A DNA stretch of 64,000 nt. It comes from Spinacia oleracea. Its lineage: Eukaryota; Streptophyta; Magnoliopsida; Caryophyllales; Amaranthaceae. The stretch lies in assembly GCF_020520425.1 (NCBI RefSeq), contig NC_079488.1, positions 8,781,747-8,845,746 of the forward strand, in the 5' to 3' direction. Under the pieces are notes generated by a model. That model was not told the DNA's origin. It searched no databases and worked only from the letters and a program-made list of their open reading frames with translations. Shown piece by piece: positions 1 through 13,100 of the stretch (positions within the stretch are counted from its first letter, which is position 1; each line of letters begins with the position of its first letter). A program made the position numbers and the translations under genes.

Positions 1-100
1 AAATAACGAAATTTGATTATTCGTAATTTAATTAAACGAAATCAAGTTAATAAATATATTTAATTTTAATAAATCGAAATTAAAATTCCGGGGTATTACA

Positions 101-380
101 GTATTTATTTAAATGATACACTTGTCATTTTTAGTAACTTATCAACCCCATCTTCTAATTAAATAATATATCTAATATATTCTATGTCCCACCACCTTAT
201 TAAACAAATAATTTCAGAACTACCCCACCCTCCACTCCATAAAATGACATGGTCCCCACTTATTTTTACTTATTAAAATATCTACCAAACTCCACTTGTT
301 TTATTACTTTATTTCATTCAATTTTTTTTCTTAATACCCGTGCCCGGCCAAATTTATATTCTAAATAAATACGGAGGGAG
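101..380. mobile_element. Stowaway-like MITE, left tip missing
   Basis: The right end reads ...ACGGAGGGAG followed by TA, the usual Stowaway terminus and TA target site. The left side starts directly at GTATTTATTTA, which mirrors the inside of the right terminus, so about 8 bases of the left tip (CTCCCTCC) are gone. Bases 1-100 to its left are AT-rich with no gene I can support. Confidence 0.5.
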
Positions 381-649
381 TAATGATCCATGCATGAAGC
401 TGTTAGTAGAAAAGTGGTCATAGTTGAGACTGTTTTTGTCAATTTTTCCTTTAACTTATCATTGGAGGACTAGGTTGTTGTTCTCTTGCCAAGAACTTAC
501 ATTTGTTCGCGTAGAGAAACACACATAGTGTAACCGATGTAGATGATAGTCTATCTCAAGTCGTAGGTACCATCGTTCCACTAACTTTCCATGACTTTAA
601 TCACCTTAGTTAGTCATTGGTGCAATCGCTCTTGAACGGCTCCACTACT
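381..649. other. upstream flank of the omega-amidase gene
   Basis: AT-rich unique sequence between two MITEs. I see no ORF and no certain TATA box. The gene's proximal promoter must lie here or inside the following MITE, because the start codon is at 1180. Confidence 0.3.
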
Positions 650-1069
650 GGTGTTAACGAGCCGAACCGAGACCGAGGCTCGAGGTCGAAACTCGTCGAG
701 CCTGGAAAATTAAGCTCGAGCTCGAAATATTAAAACTGAGCTTGGTTTGGCTTGAAGTTCAATAGGCTCGGTTGAGGTTCGATAGAGATTTGATCATCAA
801 ATATTTAATCAAGAAACATGTTTAAACAAATAAATTTCTATTAATGATTAATTTATGCAAAAAAGGAATTTTATAAAAAATACTTGTATTAAAAAAACTC
901 GAGTTTGTTCAGTATTTCAAGTCGGTCCATTGATAGCTCATGCTTATCTCGTTACGATCTCGAGTCGAGTCCCAACTCGTGCCGAGCCCTCTCAAGCCGA
1001 GTTTTAACCGAGCTTTGTTCAAGCCGGATATCGAGTAGTTCACGAGCAGACTCGGTTCGTTAACGCACC
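650..1069. mobile_element. MITE with GTTAACGAGCC-type inverted ends
   Basis: The left end is GGTGTTAACGAGCCGAAC and the right end is CGGTTCGTTAACGCACC, an imperfect inverted pair. Both subterminal regions are rich in GAGCTCGAG-like words. No clear target-site duplication is visible. A truncated relative sits at 23758-23962. It lies only about 110 bp before the omega-amidase start codon, so it probably overlaps the promoter or 5' UTR. Confidence 0.55.
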
Positions 1070-1179
1070 TCTAAACTCCTCACGACTCCACCGCGCCACA
1101 GCTAAAAACAACAAACAGCGTCGTTAACTCGTTATCACTTCCACAGACTTCACTCACGCTGAGAAGCACAGCACACAAG

Positions 1180-4100
1180 ATGATCGCCATTACCCAAATC
1201 CAACCATTAACAACACCACACTCACTCCAAAATGCATATCACCAAACCAAAAACCTCTCATTTTACTCTTCTCAAACTTCCGTCGTCAAATTGCGCATTC
1301 CTAACTTCTCAAACCCCAACAAACCACCTCTTTCCTCCAGAATCGCCGCCATGTCCGTCGCCGACCAAGCTAGGGTTCCTCTCGCACTTCCTTTGCCTCC
1401 TCCTCCGGTCACTAAGGTCTTTCTGTCGCTTTATCTCTCCTCTTCACCTATTTCATCTATGGTTTCGTATGCCAGCTCTGATCAATCGTTTGTGCAATCG
1501 CAATTTCGTTTTGTATTCGTAATTTCATGCGTTCTTCAATTGGTAAATTAGAGTTGACGATGCCGTCTATTTGGTGGAATTATCGTAATTGGATATAGTT
1601 TTTTCGCGAAATTTGTGAGGAAATTTTTGTTAAGTTCAGTTAGTCATAGTCAACTAGCTGTTAGTTGAATCCTACATAGTAGGATTAGTTGCTGAGAATA
1701 ATGGCAGAATATTAGGAGTTTGTTTTGGAGTTTTAGTTTGGGTTTGTTACTAGTTTTGTGGTAGTTAGTTGTCAGCAAGTTCTATATAAGGAGCATGCTA
1801 GTGTACTGTTTTAGACGTATTGAGTGAGCAATTCAATTTCCCTTTTCTTCTCTATATTCTTCATCTTTAACAGATTAACAGTGGTATCAGAGCTTGGTTA
1901 CTGAGAAGAGTGAGTTTGAGCGTCCACAAAAATTCTGAACAATTGTATTGCAGACTGTAGTAGCAGTCCTTTTTCATGGCATCTGAGAATTTCGTTCAGG
2001 CTGCAATCCCTCGGTTTGATGGTCATTATGATCATTGGAGCATGTTGATGGAGAATTTCCTAAGATCAAAGGAATTCTGGGCTGTAGTAGTCTCTGGCGT
2101 AGCAGAACCAGCCAATACAGAGCGGCTGACAGATGCACAAAAATCTCAATTTGAAGCCTTGAAGTTGAAGGATCTCAAGGCCAAGAACTATCTGTTTCAA
2201 GCTATAGACAGATCAATCTTGGAGACCATTCTTTGCAAAGATTCCTCCAAAGATATTTGGGATGCCATGAAAAGGAAGTACCAAGGAAACGCAAGATCAA
2301 AGCGGGTGATGTTGCAGGGACTTCGTGAGGATTTTGATGGTCTGCGTATGAAGAAAGGAGAATCAGTTGATGATTTCTTTTCAAGGATGATGACAATCGT
2401 CAACAAGATGCGGGTCCATGGAGAAAAGAAGGATGATGCCATGGTCGTAGACAAGATTCTTCGATCCCTCACAAAAGATTTCTAACTTTATTGTCTGCTC
2501 CATTGAGGAATCAAAGGATCTGGATGAACTCTCAATTGATGAATTACAGAATTCATTGCGAGTTCATGAGCGGAAGCTAGGCAGACAAGATGACGAGGAG
2601 CAGGCCTTACAAGTAACAACCAATATTAGTTCGTCATCTAATAATGACAATCAAAGTACAGGCAGAAGCTACAAGGGACGCAATAATCAAAGGAAATGGA
2701 GAGGTCGAGGAGGACATCAGTCATGGAGAAATAAATCAAGGTCAGTAGACAAGTCCAAAATTCAATGCCATAGATGTCATTACTTTGGACATTATAAGAA
2801 TGAGTGTCGAACTAACTTGAATGGTCGAGGAGGCGAAAACTCCAATTATGTTGAAACTGAAGAGAAATCAGAAGAGATCTCTTTACTGATGGTGTCTCAA
2901 GAAAAGGAAGATACTCCAAAGAGCATGTGGTATCTAGATACTGGTTGCAGCAACCACATGTGTGGAGAAAGGAAGGCATTCTCCGAGTTAGATGAATCTT
3001 ACCGTGATGCTGTCAAGTTTGGTGACAACACAAGCGTGAATGTCATGGGGAAAGGAAAGGTAACAGTCCAAACCGAAAGAAACTCAACCCACACTATTTC
3101 TAATGTTCTTTATGTGCCTGTTTTGAAGAAGAATTTGCTGAGTGTGGGTCAACTCCAAGAAAAGGGGTATGAGATTTGCATAAAGAATGGAGCATGTACC
3201 ATACGAGATGAAAAGTTGGCCTTGATAGCCAACGTGAAGATGACTGCAAACAGAATGTTTCCACTCTACCTTCAGAATGTGAGTCACTTGTGTCTCTCAG
3301 CAAAATTGAAGGATAAAGCGTGGCTCTGGCACCTCCGGTATGGGCACTTAAGCTTTGGTGGTTTGAAGACATTGGTGCAGAAAGATATGGTGAGTGGCCT
3401 CCCTTCAATAACAATCCCATCTGAAGTGTGTGAAGACTGTGTAGTTGGCAAACAACATAGAGCCCCATTTCCGAAAGGAAAAGTTCGCAGGGCAACGAGA
3501 GTGCTTGAAGTGGTGCATTCTGATCTTTGTGGGCCAATAAATCCCACATCCAATGGAGGTAAACGATACTTTATTACCTTTATTGATGACTTAAGTAGGA
3601 AGGCATGGGTATATTTCTTGCAGGATAAATCTGAAGCCTTTACAGCTTTCAAAAATTACAAAGCATTGGTTGAGAAAGAAACAGGGAGTTATATCTCTGT
3701 GCTTCGCACTGATCGGGGAGGTGAATATAACTCACAGGAATTTAAGAATTTTTGTGAGGAGCATGGTGTCAAACGACAGCTCACAACAGCCTACACACCT
3801 CAACAAAATGGTGTATGTGAAAGGAAGAATCGCACGATAATGAATATGGTGCGTAGTCTCTTGGTGATGAGTGGAGTACCTAAGAGTTTCTGGCCCGAGG
3901 CAGTGAATTGGAGCATTCATGTTCTGAATAGAAGCCCCACTTTTTATGTTCAGAACATGACTCCTGAAGAAGCTTGGAGCGGACGAAGGCCTGATGTTGA
4001 TCACTTCAGAGTTTTCGGAAGCATAGCATATGCTCATGTTCCAGATCAAAGAAGAAAAAAGTTAGACGACAAAGGAGAAAAATGCATCTTTCTTGGTGTT

Positions 4101-7100
4101 AGTGGTCAATCGAAAGCCTACAAGTTATATAATCCTATCACTAAGAAGATGCTCACTAGTCGAGATGTTGTCTTTGATGAAGAAAACTTTTGGTCGTGGA
4201 AGAACACAGGTAATGTTAAGCAAATTCCAGTGCATCTTGACAGTGAAAAGGATGCTGCAACAATTCAACCCCAACAAGAAGTAGTTACTCCTACTGAAAA
4301 TCAGCCTGCAAGTCCCATTATTACAGTTGCAACTCCCAGCAACGATGATCAGCAACAAGGAGCACCTGGAAGCGCTCGATTAAGAAGGCGGCCAAGATGG
4401 ATGTCAGACTTTGAGGTACAACTACCTGGTCATGATGATTCAGATGATATCCTCACGCATTTTGCTTTGTTCTCAGATTGTGATCCCACAAGCTATGAAG
4501 ATGCTGCCAGAGAACAAAAGTGGCAAAATGCTATGAATGAGGAAATAACATCCATTGAGAGAAATAATACATGGGAGCTGGTTGATCTTCCGGAAGGACA
4601 GAAGTCCATTGGTGTGAAATGGGTGTACAAGACAAAGCTGAAAGAGAATGGAGATGTGCAAAAATACAAGGCCCGTCTTGTAGCTAAAGGATACAAGCAA
4701 GAGTTCGGGATTGATTACACAGAAGTGTTTGCTCCAGTTGCTAGACATGATACAATTCGGTTGGTTGTTGCATTGGCAGCTTGTAACTCATGGCCCATCT
4801 TCCAGTTAGATGTGAAGTCAGCATTTTTGCATGGAGAACTACAAGAAGAGGTATTTATTGATCAACCTCCTGGTTATGTGAATCCTGGTAGTGAACACAA
4901 GGTTTACAAATTAAAAAAGGCCCTATACGGACTGAAACAAGCACCAAGAGCTTGGTACAGCCGTATAGATGCTTATTTTTTAAGGGAGGGATTTAAAAGA
5001 TGCCCATATGAGCATACACTTTACACCAAAATTGACAATGGTGGAAAGATGATTATGGTATGCTTATATGTGGATGATTTGATTTATACTGGAAATGATA
5101 GAGCCATGTTTGAAAATTTTAAGATATCGATGATGAATGAATTTGATATGACTGATCTTGGGATGATGCATTATTTTCTTGGGATAGAAGTGGTTCAATC
5201 TGCCACTGAAATCTTTTTGTGTCAGAAGAAGTATCTGCTGGAGGTGCTGGACAGGTTTGGTATGACCAATAGTAACCCTGTCACAACTCCAACAGAACGG
5301 AGTATAAAGCTTGTGAAGGATCCTTCAGGAGACGAGGTTAATAGTACTTTGTACAAGCAGATAGTAGGAAGCTTGATGTACTTGACAGCAACTCGTCCTG
5401 ATATAATGCATGCTGTGAGTATGATTAGCAGGTACATGGAAAGCCCAAAAGAGATTCATCTCTTAGCTGCAAAGAGAATTCTTCGTTACCTACGGGGGAC
5501 TACAGACTTTGGGGTTTTCTACAGCAAAGGTGGAAAATCAGAGTTGGTTGGATTTTGTGATAGTGATTATGCTGGAGACTTGGATGACAGAAGAAGTACT
5601 ACTGGATATGCTTTCATGTTGGGTTCTGCAGCTGTTTCGTGGTGTTCAAAGAAGCAGCCTATAGTCACTTTATCAACCACTGAAGCGGAATTTGTAGCAG
5701 CAGCAACCTGTGCAAGTCAGGCACTTTGGTTAAGAAATCTTCTTGAAGAGCTTCAGTTCAAGCAGGAGTATTCTACTCAATTATTTTGTGACAACAGTTC
5801 AGCTATTAAGCTCTCAAGGAATCCAGTGTTTCATGGAAAATGCAAGCACATCGATGTTAGATATCACTTCTTACGTGATCTCTCTAAAGATGGAATCATT
5901 GATCTAGTTTTCTGCGGGAGTGCTGATCAAGTTGCTGATGTGTTCACAAAGTCTCTCAAACTGGACAGCTTTGTGAAGTTTAGAAGGCTACTTGGAGTCT
6001 GCACCATGAAGAATCCTGTTTGATAAAAGGCTTTATTTATGTAATTAAACTGATCCTTTGCAAAGTTCAGTTTAAGGGAGGGTATGTTAAGTTCAGTTAG
6101 TCATAGTCAACTAGCTGTTAGTTGAATCCTACATAGTAGGATTAGTTGCTGAGAATAATGGCAGAATATTAGGAGTTTGTTTTGGAGTTTTAGTTTGGGT
6201 TTGTTCCTAGTTTTGTGGTAGTTAGTTGTCAGGAAGTTCTATATAAGGAGCATGCTAGTGTACTGTTTTAGACGTATTGAGTGAGCAATTCAATTTCCCT
6301 TTTCTTCTCTATATTCTTCATCTTTAACAGATTAACAATTTTTGTTCAATGTTTTCAATTCATTCATTTTCTCCCGCACTTCCATTGGTTCTTCCTTCAA
6401 TCACTAAGGTCTGTCTGTCATTTTCTCTCTCCTCTTCACCATTTCATCTATGGTTTCGAATGCCGGCTTTAATCAATGTTTGTGCAAGTGTAATTTTGTT
6501 TTGTATCGTAATTTTTTCATGCGTTCTTCAATTTGTAAATTAGAGTTGATGATGTCGTCTATTTGGTGGAATTATCGTTATTGGATATAGTTTTTCCGCG
6601 AAATTTGTGAGGATTTTTTTTGTTCAATGTTTTCAATTCATTCATTTTCTCCCGCACTTCCATTGCCTCCTCCTCCAATCACGAAGGTCTGTCTGTATGT
6701 CGCTTTCTCTCTCCTCTTCACCTATTTCATCTATGGCTTCGAATGCCGGCTCTGATCAATCGTTTGTGCAACTGCAATTTCGTTTTGTTTTCGTAATTTC
6801 ATTCATTCTTCAATTTGAAAAATGAAGTTGATGATGCCGTCTATTTGTTGGAATTATCGTTATTAGATATAGTTTTTTCGCGAAATTTGCTAGGATTTTT
6901 TTGGCAATGTTTTCAATTCATTCATTTTCTCCCGCACTTCCATTGCCTCCTCCTCCAATCACTAAGGTCTGTCTGTCGTTTTCTCTCTGCTCTTTACCTA
7001 TTTCATCTATGGTTTCAAATGCCGGCTTTGATCAATCGTTTGTGCAATCTTAATTTCATTTTGTATTCGTAATTTCAGTTGTTCTCCAGTTTGTAAATTC

Positions 7101-10100
7101 AATTTGATGATGTCATCTTTTGGTTGGAATTAGAGTCATTGGGTATAGTTTTTTCGCGAAATTTGTGAGGATTTTTTGTCAATGTTTTCAATTCATTCAT
7201 TTGAGCTTTTATTCAGAAAAAGAATCCAATAATTTGAGCTCTACATTTCCATTGCGGCTTTAAAGTTCGACTGGAAATTGAAGTATAAGTTTAGACAATG
7301 GAAACAGGTTGAACTGTGATCAATTTTCGCCGATCAGGGTGAAAATTCTTCAGTCAAGAACACCTTGTTGTTAGGGTCAAATCAGCTGAGCTGTAGAGGA
7401 CTAGAGGTATACTAGTAGTGTGGAATCATAGATATAATAAATTGTCCCGTTTTGTAAAGCTGAATACTAGGTTTGTCATGTAGTTTTCCAATCACATCAT
7501 AAATGATTTGGGCATCTATTGCTGCCGCATTTAAGCTCCATTTGGCTTTGACGTTAAACAGTTTTACAAGAGGAAACATAACCACAAACAAGTTCTCTAC
7601 TGTTTGGTTCCTTAAAAGGAATGCTATAGAGGAAAAGAAAATGGAAGTGAGAGGGTGGATGAGAGGAGAGAAAAAGGGAGGTAACTAGTAGGGAAATAAA
7701 TGTGGCTTCCATTCCTTTCAAAAGAAAAATGTTTTTCATCCTGGTGAAAACTGTATACCGCTCCTTTTAAAAACCAAACAAAGGAAAATAGAAAATTATT
7801 TCCTGGAAAATCTTTAACACCTGCCAGGCTGCCATCTAAGTTGAAAACAAGATTGGGAATGATGAAACCAGATAGTCTTGGGCAACTAGGGTTTACTTGA
7901 TTAGACTCGAGCTTCTTTGCTTGCGTTGAAGTTAAACACGAAGTTTGAGTAATCAGCTTATCATGATTTTGTTAGTGTCCCATTCTGGAAGGTGATAAGA
8001 ATAGGGAAGAAAACATAGAACTAATGAGTTTGCAAGATAGAAAAATGGCCAACTTTTCTGGTAATGCTCATAATCATAGGAATTTCCCTTTTACTGTCTA
8101 GAAGGGCGTGTAAGATCTTTGTTTCCATAGTAGCCATCCACCATCAAGTCACCCAGGTTGTGTTTCTAGAGAACTCTTTTGAGGGAAAGCTGGTTAAGAA
8201 GCCAAATCTTACTAGCCTCAACATGTAGTAGATGTGATGCTTTCCTAGTTGTCTAGGTGGACAATGTGTATACTGTGGAGTATACTACTTTTCTTTAATT
8301 GATGCATTCAAAGAAAAAGTATGCTGCTTACTTTTGTTCTGTATTGGTTCTATACTGGCCATGCAATTGAATATCAACTTGTAAGAGATTTTGTCCCTTA
8401 GTAATTGCATGTGTACAATCATTTAAGCAAAAACGACGGTATTTTTAACTTGTAGTAAAAAAAAGTGCTAGTAATCGTTAAAATGATGAAAAAGTATGTG
8501 AAGAACAAAATTGGTCTTATCTAGCAGTGTCTCAGCTAATCTCTACTTTCATGCATTTTTTCTATCCATGTCAACAATACCCCAATTCCTCTAAAGAGGC
8601 TCCAACTATGGTATGCAGGGGGTTTCAGATTTGCTGGACACATCTTTATTGCTTCTTGATTCAAATTTCAAAACACATGAACTGTTTGCTATGAGTACTT
8701 CACATTAAGAAAGAAGCTCTTTTCCTCTTAATCAATCAAGTTAAAATTCCGATCCCTATCCCCTCGTGCTCTATGTTACTCAGACTCGGGTCCGAGTGTC
8801 GGATACAGGTACGTGTCCAAGTGTCCGACACGGCTAAATTGTGGAAAATTTCCTTGATTTTAGACCAAAATGAAGTGTCGGAGTGTCCATACCCATGTCC
8901 AAGTGTCGAGGATCCGACACGGGTACTTGAGGTAAAACGAAGAGTCTAAGTAACATAGCTCGTGCTAATAGCCTGATATTAGGGCATTTTGTATCAGGAT
9001 TTTTCCCTCAAATTTTTTTTTGGGTACTATTTGGTGTGCTCTAACTCTCTATTTCCACATTTGCAGTTCAAGATTGCTCTTTGCCAGCTGTCAGTTACAA
9101 CAGACAAATTGAGAAATATTTCACATGCTCGTGAAGCAATTGAAGAGGCTGCAAACAAGGGTGCTCAGCTTATTCTTCTTCCTGTAAGTAAACTTGACAC
9201 AGTTGGGTACTTAGGTTGATGGTGCGATGAGATATGTTTACTTAACACATCAAGTGGGCGCTTTTTTGGATTATTTGAGTTGGCCTTTTCCTATCTATGG
9301 ATTGTTGCAATATGTGATTATTTTTCTTAAAAAACGTGTCTTAATTTCCTTTTCTACCGGTTCTACGTGGATAATTTAGTAAAGCACGTTTTGCTTTCTC
9401 CATTCTTTCGTCTCAGGAAATATGGAACAGTCCCTATTCGAATGACAGCTTTCCAGTTTATGCCGAAGATATCGAATTAGGTGGTGATGCATCTCCCTCC
9501 ACAGCAATGCTTTCTGAAGTTTCCCGGAACCTTAAAGTTACAGTAGTTGGTGGTTCCATACCAGAGAGATGTGGTGATCGGCTTTATAATACTTGCTGTG
9601 TCTTTGGGACTGATGGAAAGCTAAAAGCTAAACACAGGAAGGCATGTGTCTAATCTACTGTAGGTGTGGAGGAGACACTCTTTGCGTTCCATGATACTAA
9701 AGTTTATATCATTATGTCCCCTAACATTACTGCGTTCACTTTTTACAGATACATCTTTTTGACATTGACATTCCAGGGAAAATGACGTTTAAGGAATCAA
9801 AGACACTTACCGCTGGAGAGAGTCCTACCATTGTTGACACAGGTTTTCTACCTTTTCTGCTCTATGATGACTAGGCATTCTAGATATTATTGTGCTATAG
9901 TTGCTTATTAAATGTCGGGGTTAATTAAAGTTCGATACAGTAATATGATCATGAAGGATTCTTCTAGATATAGTAATGTGATTATGAAATTTCCTTTTAG
10001 TTAGGAGGGTAAGGGCTTTTGCTAATTTGCAACCTGTAAAGGGCTAATCAGATTTTTGGACATTCTTTTTCTACTTATTGTTCATTTACTTGCTGAAATA

Positions 10101-13100
10101 GGTATTCACTAATCTCGATTCGAGTCTAGTTTCGTTTGTTCAATGGATCCGTTTTAGTAGTCTATTCTTTTTTAATTTCTTTTCTGGAACTACACAAATC
10201 AATAAGTAGTGGTTCTCCTGTGAGTATATCTCTGGGGAGATAAGATTTTCTACTAGATCACAGTGATATGCAGATAATCCTTGGGTTCTCTCACCATGTT
10301 TCCTTATCACAGTGTCACACTGTGCTTGTAAAATGCTGAAATCACATATGTGATATGGCTTCTGAATAAACTTATCTTTGTTGTGTTAAAGGGCATTCAA
10401 TCTGTCTAAGACTTCATTGAAATACTCTGAATTCATGAATCTATTTTGTTTACAGAGACCTGTGAATCTTTTCCTTTCAAGCAACGTCTTCCAGAATCTT
10501 AAGACAGGAAGTTAGAGTTACTTAATACCTCTTACTTACAACTAAACTGATTTTGACCTCAATTGGAGCTTTTTATGGAACATTTGCGCGCGTAACACAC
10601 ACACACACACACAAATACACTAGTTCACTAGTTCTTGTCATACTATTAAAATCCTCCTTATATATACTTTGTGCTTATTTATCAATGATTTATAAGCATA
10701 TACTATACAGTCCCAACTTTGCCAGAATCTTATATTTGAAGAAGGTCCTTTTCTCCTTTTTTTTGGCTCTATGTTGTTGTATTGTTATAGGCTGCTCCGG
10801 CACTTCGAGGGCTGATAAGTATTATTTTTGTACAGATGTTGGGCGCATTGGTATTGGTATATGTTATGATATTCGCTTTCAAGAATTAGCAGCAATTTAT
10901 GCAGCAAGAGGTATGTTTTCACTTTTGGTTTATAGTGTGTTAGTTCTTAATATTGTTGATCTCTCCTTTCTCTTAACTTGCCTCTCTCTTTGTCTTCCCA
11001 TCAATCCTTACCCATCTACTCATATTTTCCTTTCTTCTATGGATTTTTTTGTAAGGAACGAAACAAAGGATAACTATTTTGGGTTTTTTTTTTCATTTGG
11101 AAGTGTTTCCCATGGAAAATCATTTTCCCTGTAAATGTTTTCCGCCAAACCAAACGGAGCCTAGGCCAATTTAATACTGTAAACACAAATTTACGAGTCT
11201 GCAAAAATAACGAACTCACAAAATAAGTGAACAAAATATTTTATATTGATTTTTGTATTTGGGTACAATCTCTAATGTTTATCCACTGATTCGATCTCTA
11301 CAACAGCAAGAACTTGTTTTGTCGGACGTCTTGAGCGAGGGCCACCGGACTTGATCTCTTTCAATGACGTAGTATGGAGGTAGAACGGCGTTTGTGCTTG
11401 ATGTTCTTCTTCCACCGAGATTTGATGTCGACTTGTATGCTTGGAAGCAGTCTTAGGGTTTTATGGAGAGTAGTGTGTTTTCTGAATATTACGTTCAGTG
11501 TCTGCCAAATGACTTGGAGAGAACTTTTTTATATCCTCTTATTAGGTTTAGGGTTTTTCTTTTGATAAATGGGCCTCTTTTCTTTAACCCAATTAACTAA
11601 CTCATTTCTATTAAATGAACGTCATTAGACTCAAAATGGGCTTATTTGATTTATGGCCCAAATTACACAATTTATCCGACATTTAAATAATAGAAGTCAA
11701 CATTTGACTTTTCCGGGACCAAAATTGATGACATGGCATTTATCAAATTTTTAATGCCTACGAATACACCATTACCAAGTGAGATCACATATTCTGATGT
11801 GCTCGTCATGTCATCTATAAATTTATAGTTCCAGTCCAACCAAGAAATCAATGAGTGGTCGACGCCAATCTTCTATGTCTATCTCATAGACAGTAACTGC
11901 ACCTGAGAGTTCTTCAGCTTCAATTTCAGCTTCATCTTGAGGGTTTATCACCCATCGATTACAGACCGGGACCGACATGTTTTCTTCTGCCCCCAGTGCC
12001 AATGTGGCTGCGAGATTTGCAAGTGCATCCGCTGTCTTGTTGGCACTCCTTGGAACATGTTGCAACCGGACGCTCTCAAATTCTGCTAGCAATTGTGAAG
12101 CATGCTTGTGATAAGGAATCAAATCATCTTTCTTGACATCATAATCGTCGAGGAGTTGATGGATCACCAGCTTGGAATCACCATATACATCAAGGTCCTG
12201 GATTTTCATTTCTTTTGCCATTTGAAGTCCTAGAACGAGAGCTTGATATTCAGCAACATTGTTCGAGCATAAGTTGGTGAGCGTAAATGAATACGTGAAG
12301 ACATGCTTCTCCGGTGATACAAGGATGACCCCTGCTCCAGCACCATCTTGACGAGCCGCTCCATCGAAGTACATTTCCCACGGAGGCAGGACATCAATGT
12401 AGAATACTTCTTCTCCGGGTAGATCATCAGGAAGCTCCCAATGTGATGGAATCGGATGTGCAGCTAGGAAATCAGCCAAATCAGCCAGAGCTTGTCCCTT
12501 AATCGCCTTTTGAGGTACATACACAACGTCATGTTGACTTATGAGCATAGCCCATTTAGCAAGTCGCCCGGATAACACTGGCCTTGATAAGATGTACTTT
12601 ATGGGGTCAGCTTTGGAGATTACCTTCACCGTATGTGCTTGCATGTAATGCTTCAACTTCTGGATTGCAAAGATCAAAGCTAGGCACACTTTCTCGATAG
12701 GCGAGTAATTCAATTCCGCGCCAACCAACGTACGACTGAGGTAGTAAAGAGCAGTTTCTTTTCCTTCATCATTTTCTTGAGCACACAATGCCCCCAATGA
12801 CCTTTCATGAGCAGAAATGTATAGGATAAGTGGCTTCCCTTGAACCGGTGCCCCCAAGACAGGCGGAGTTGAGAGGTATTGTTTGATGCTTTCGAAAGCT
12901 TTGCGACATGCATCGTCCCATTCAAATGGAGCACCCTTTTTCATAAGATGGCTGAAAGGATGACATCGTCCTGCAAGATTCGAAATGAAGCGTCGAATAT
13001 ATGCAAGTCTCCCTTGTAATCCGCGCAATTCTTTGAGGTTCTTCGGCTCGGGCATATTCTGGATTGCTGTAATTTTTGATTGGTCAACTTCAATTCCTCT

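Larger units (their letters stand above)
1628..6337 (+). mobile_element. Ty1/copia LTR retrotransposon in omega-amidase intron 1
   Basis: The element is 4710 bp with 253-bp LTRs at both ends, starting TGTTAAG and ending ATTAACA. A 5-bp target duplication ATTTT flanks it (1623-1627 and 6338-6342). A primer-binding site follows the 5' LTR and a purine tract precedes the 3' LTR. The order protease, integrase, reverse transcriptase, RNase H is the copia order. It lies in the same orientation as the host gene. The LTRs differ at two sites, so it is recent, but one frameshift splits gag from pol. Confidence 0.96.
1380..7202 (+). repeat. four tandem ~280-bp copies of the exon 1/intron 1 boundary, split by the copia insertion
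   Basis: After removing the copia element and one target copy, the motif CGCGAAATTTG recurs at 1605, 6597, 6879 and 7155, a spacing of 276-282 bp. Unit 1 is the real exon 1 end plus the start of intron 1 (about 1380-1627). Units 2-4 are about 6343-6614, 6615-6903 and 6904-7182, and a stub ends near 7202. Each unit repeats the last part of exon 1 (the Pro-rich LPLPPPP segment) with its splice donor. The copia element inserted near the end of unit 1. Confidence 0.85.

Noticed and set aside
1232-1522. Second frame over omega-amidase exon 1
   Set aside because: It overlaps the real exon in another frame and lacks homology.
2197-5437. Several - strand frames across the copia element
   Set aside because: Shadows of the + strand gag-pol frame; none has a recognisable domain.
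6349-7072. ORFs of 61-86 codons running past the repeated donors
   Set aside because: Only the first 20 codons (up to the GT) are exon-like; the rest is copied intron sequence.
10553-11134. 193-codon ORF containing exon 5 of omega-amidase
   Set aside because: It is intron sequence read through on both sides of a 75-bp exon.
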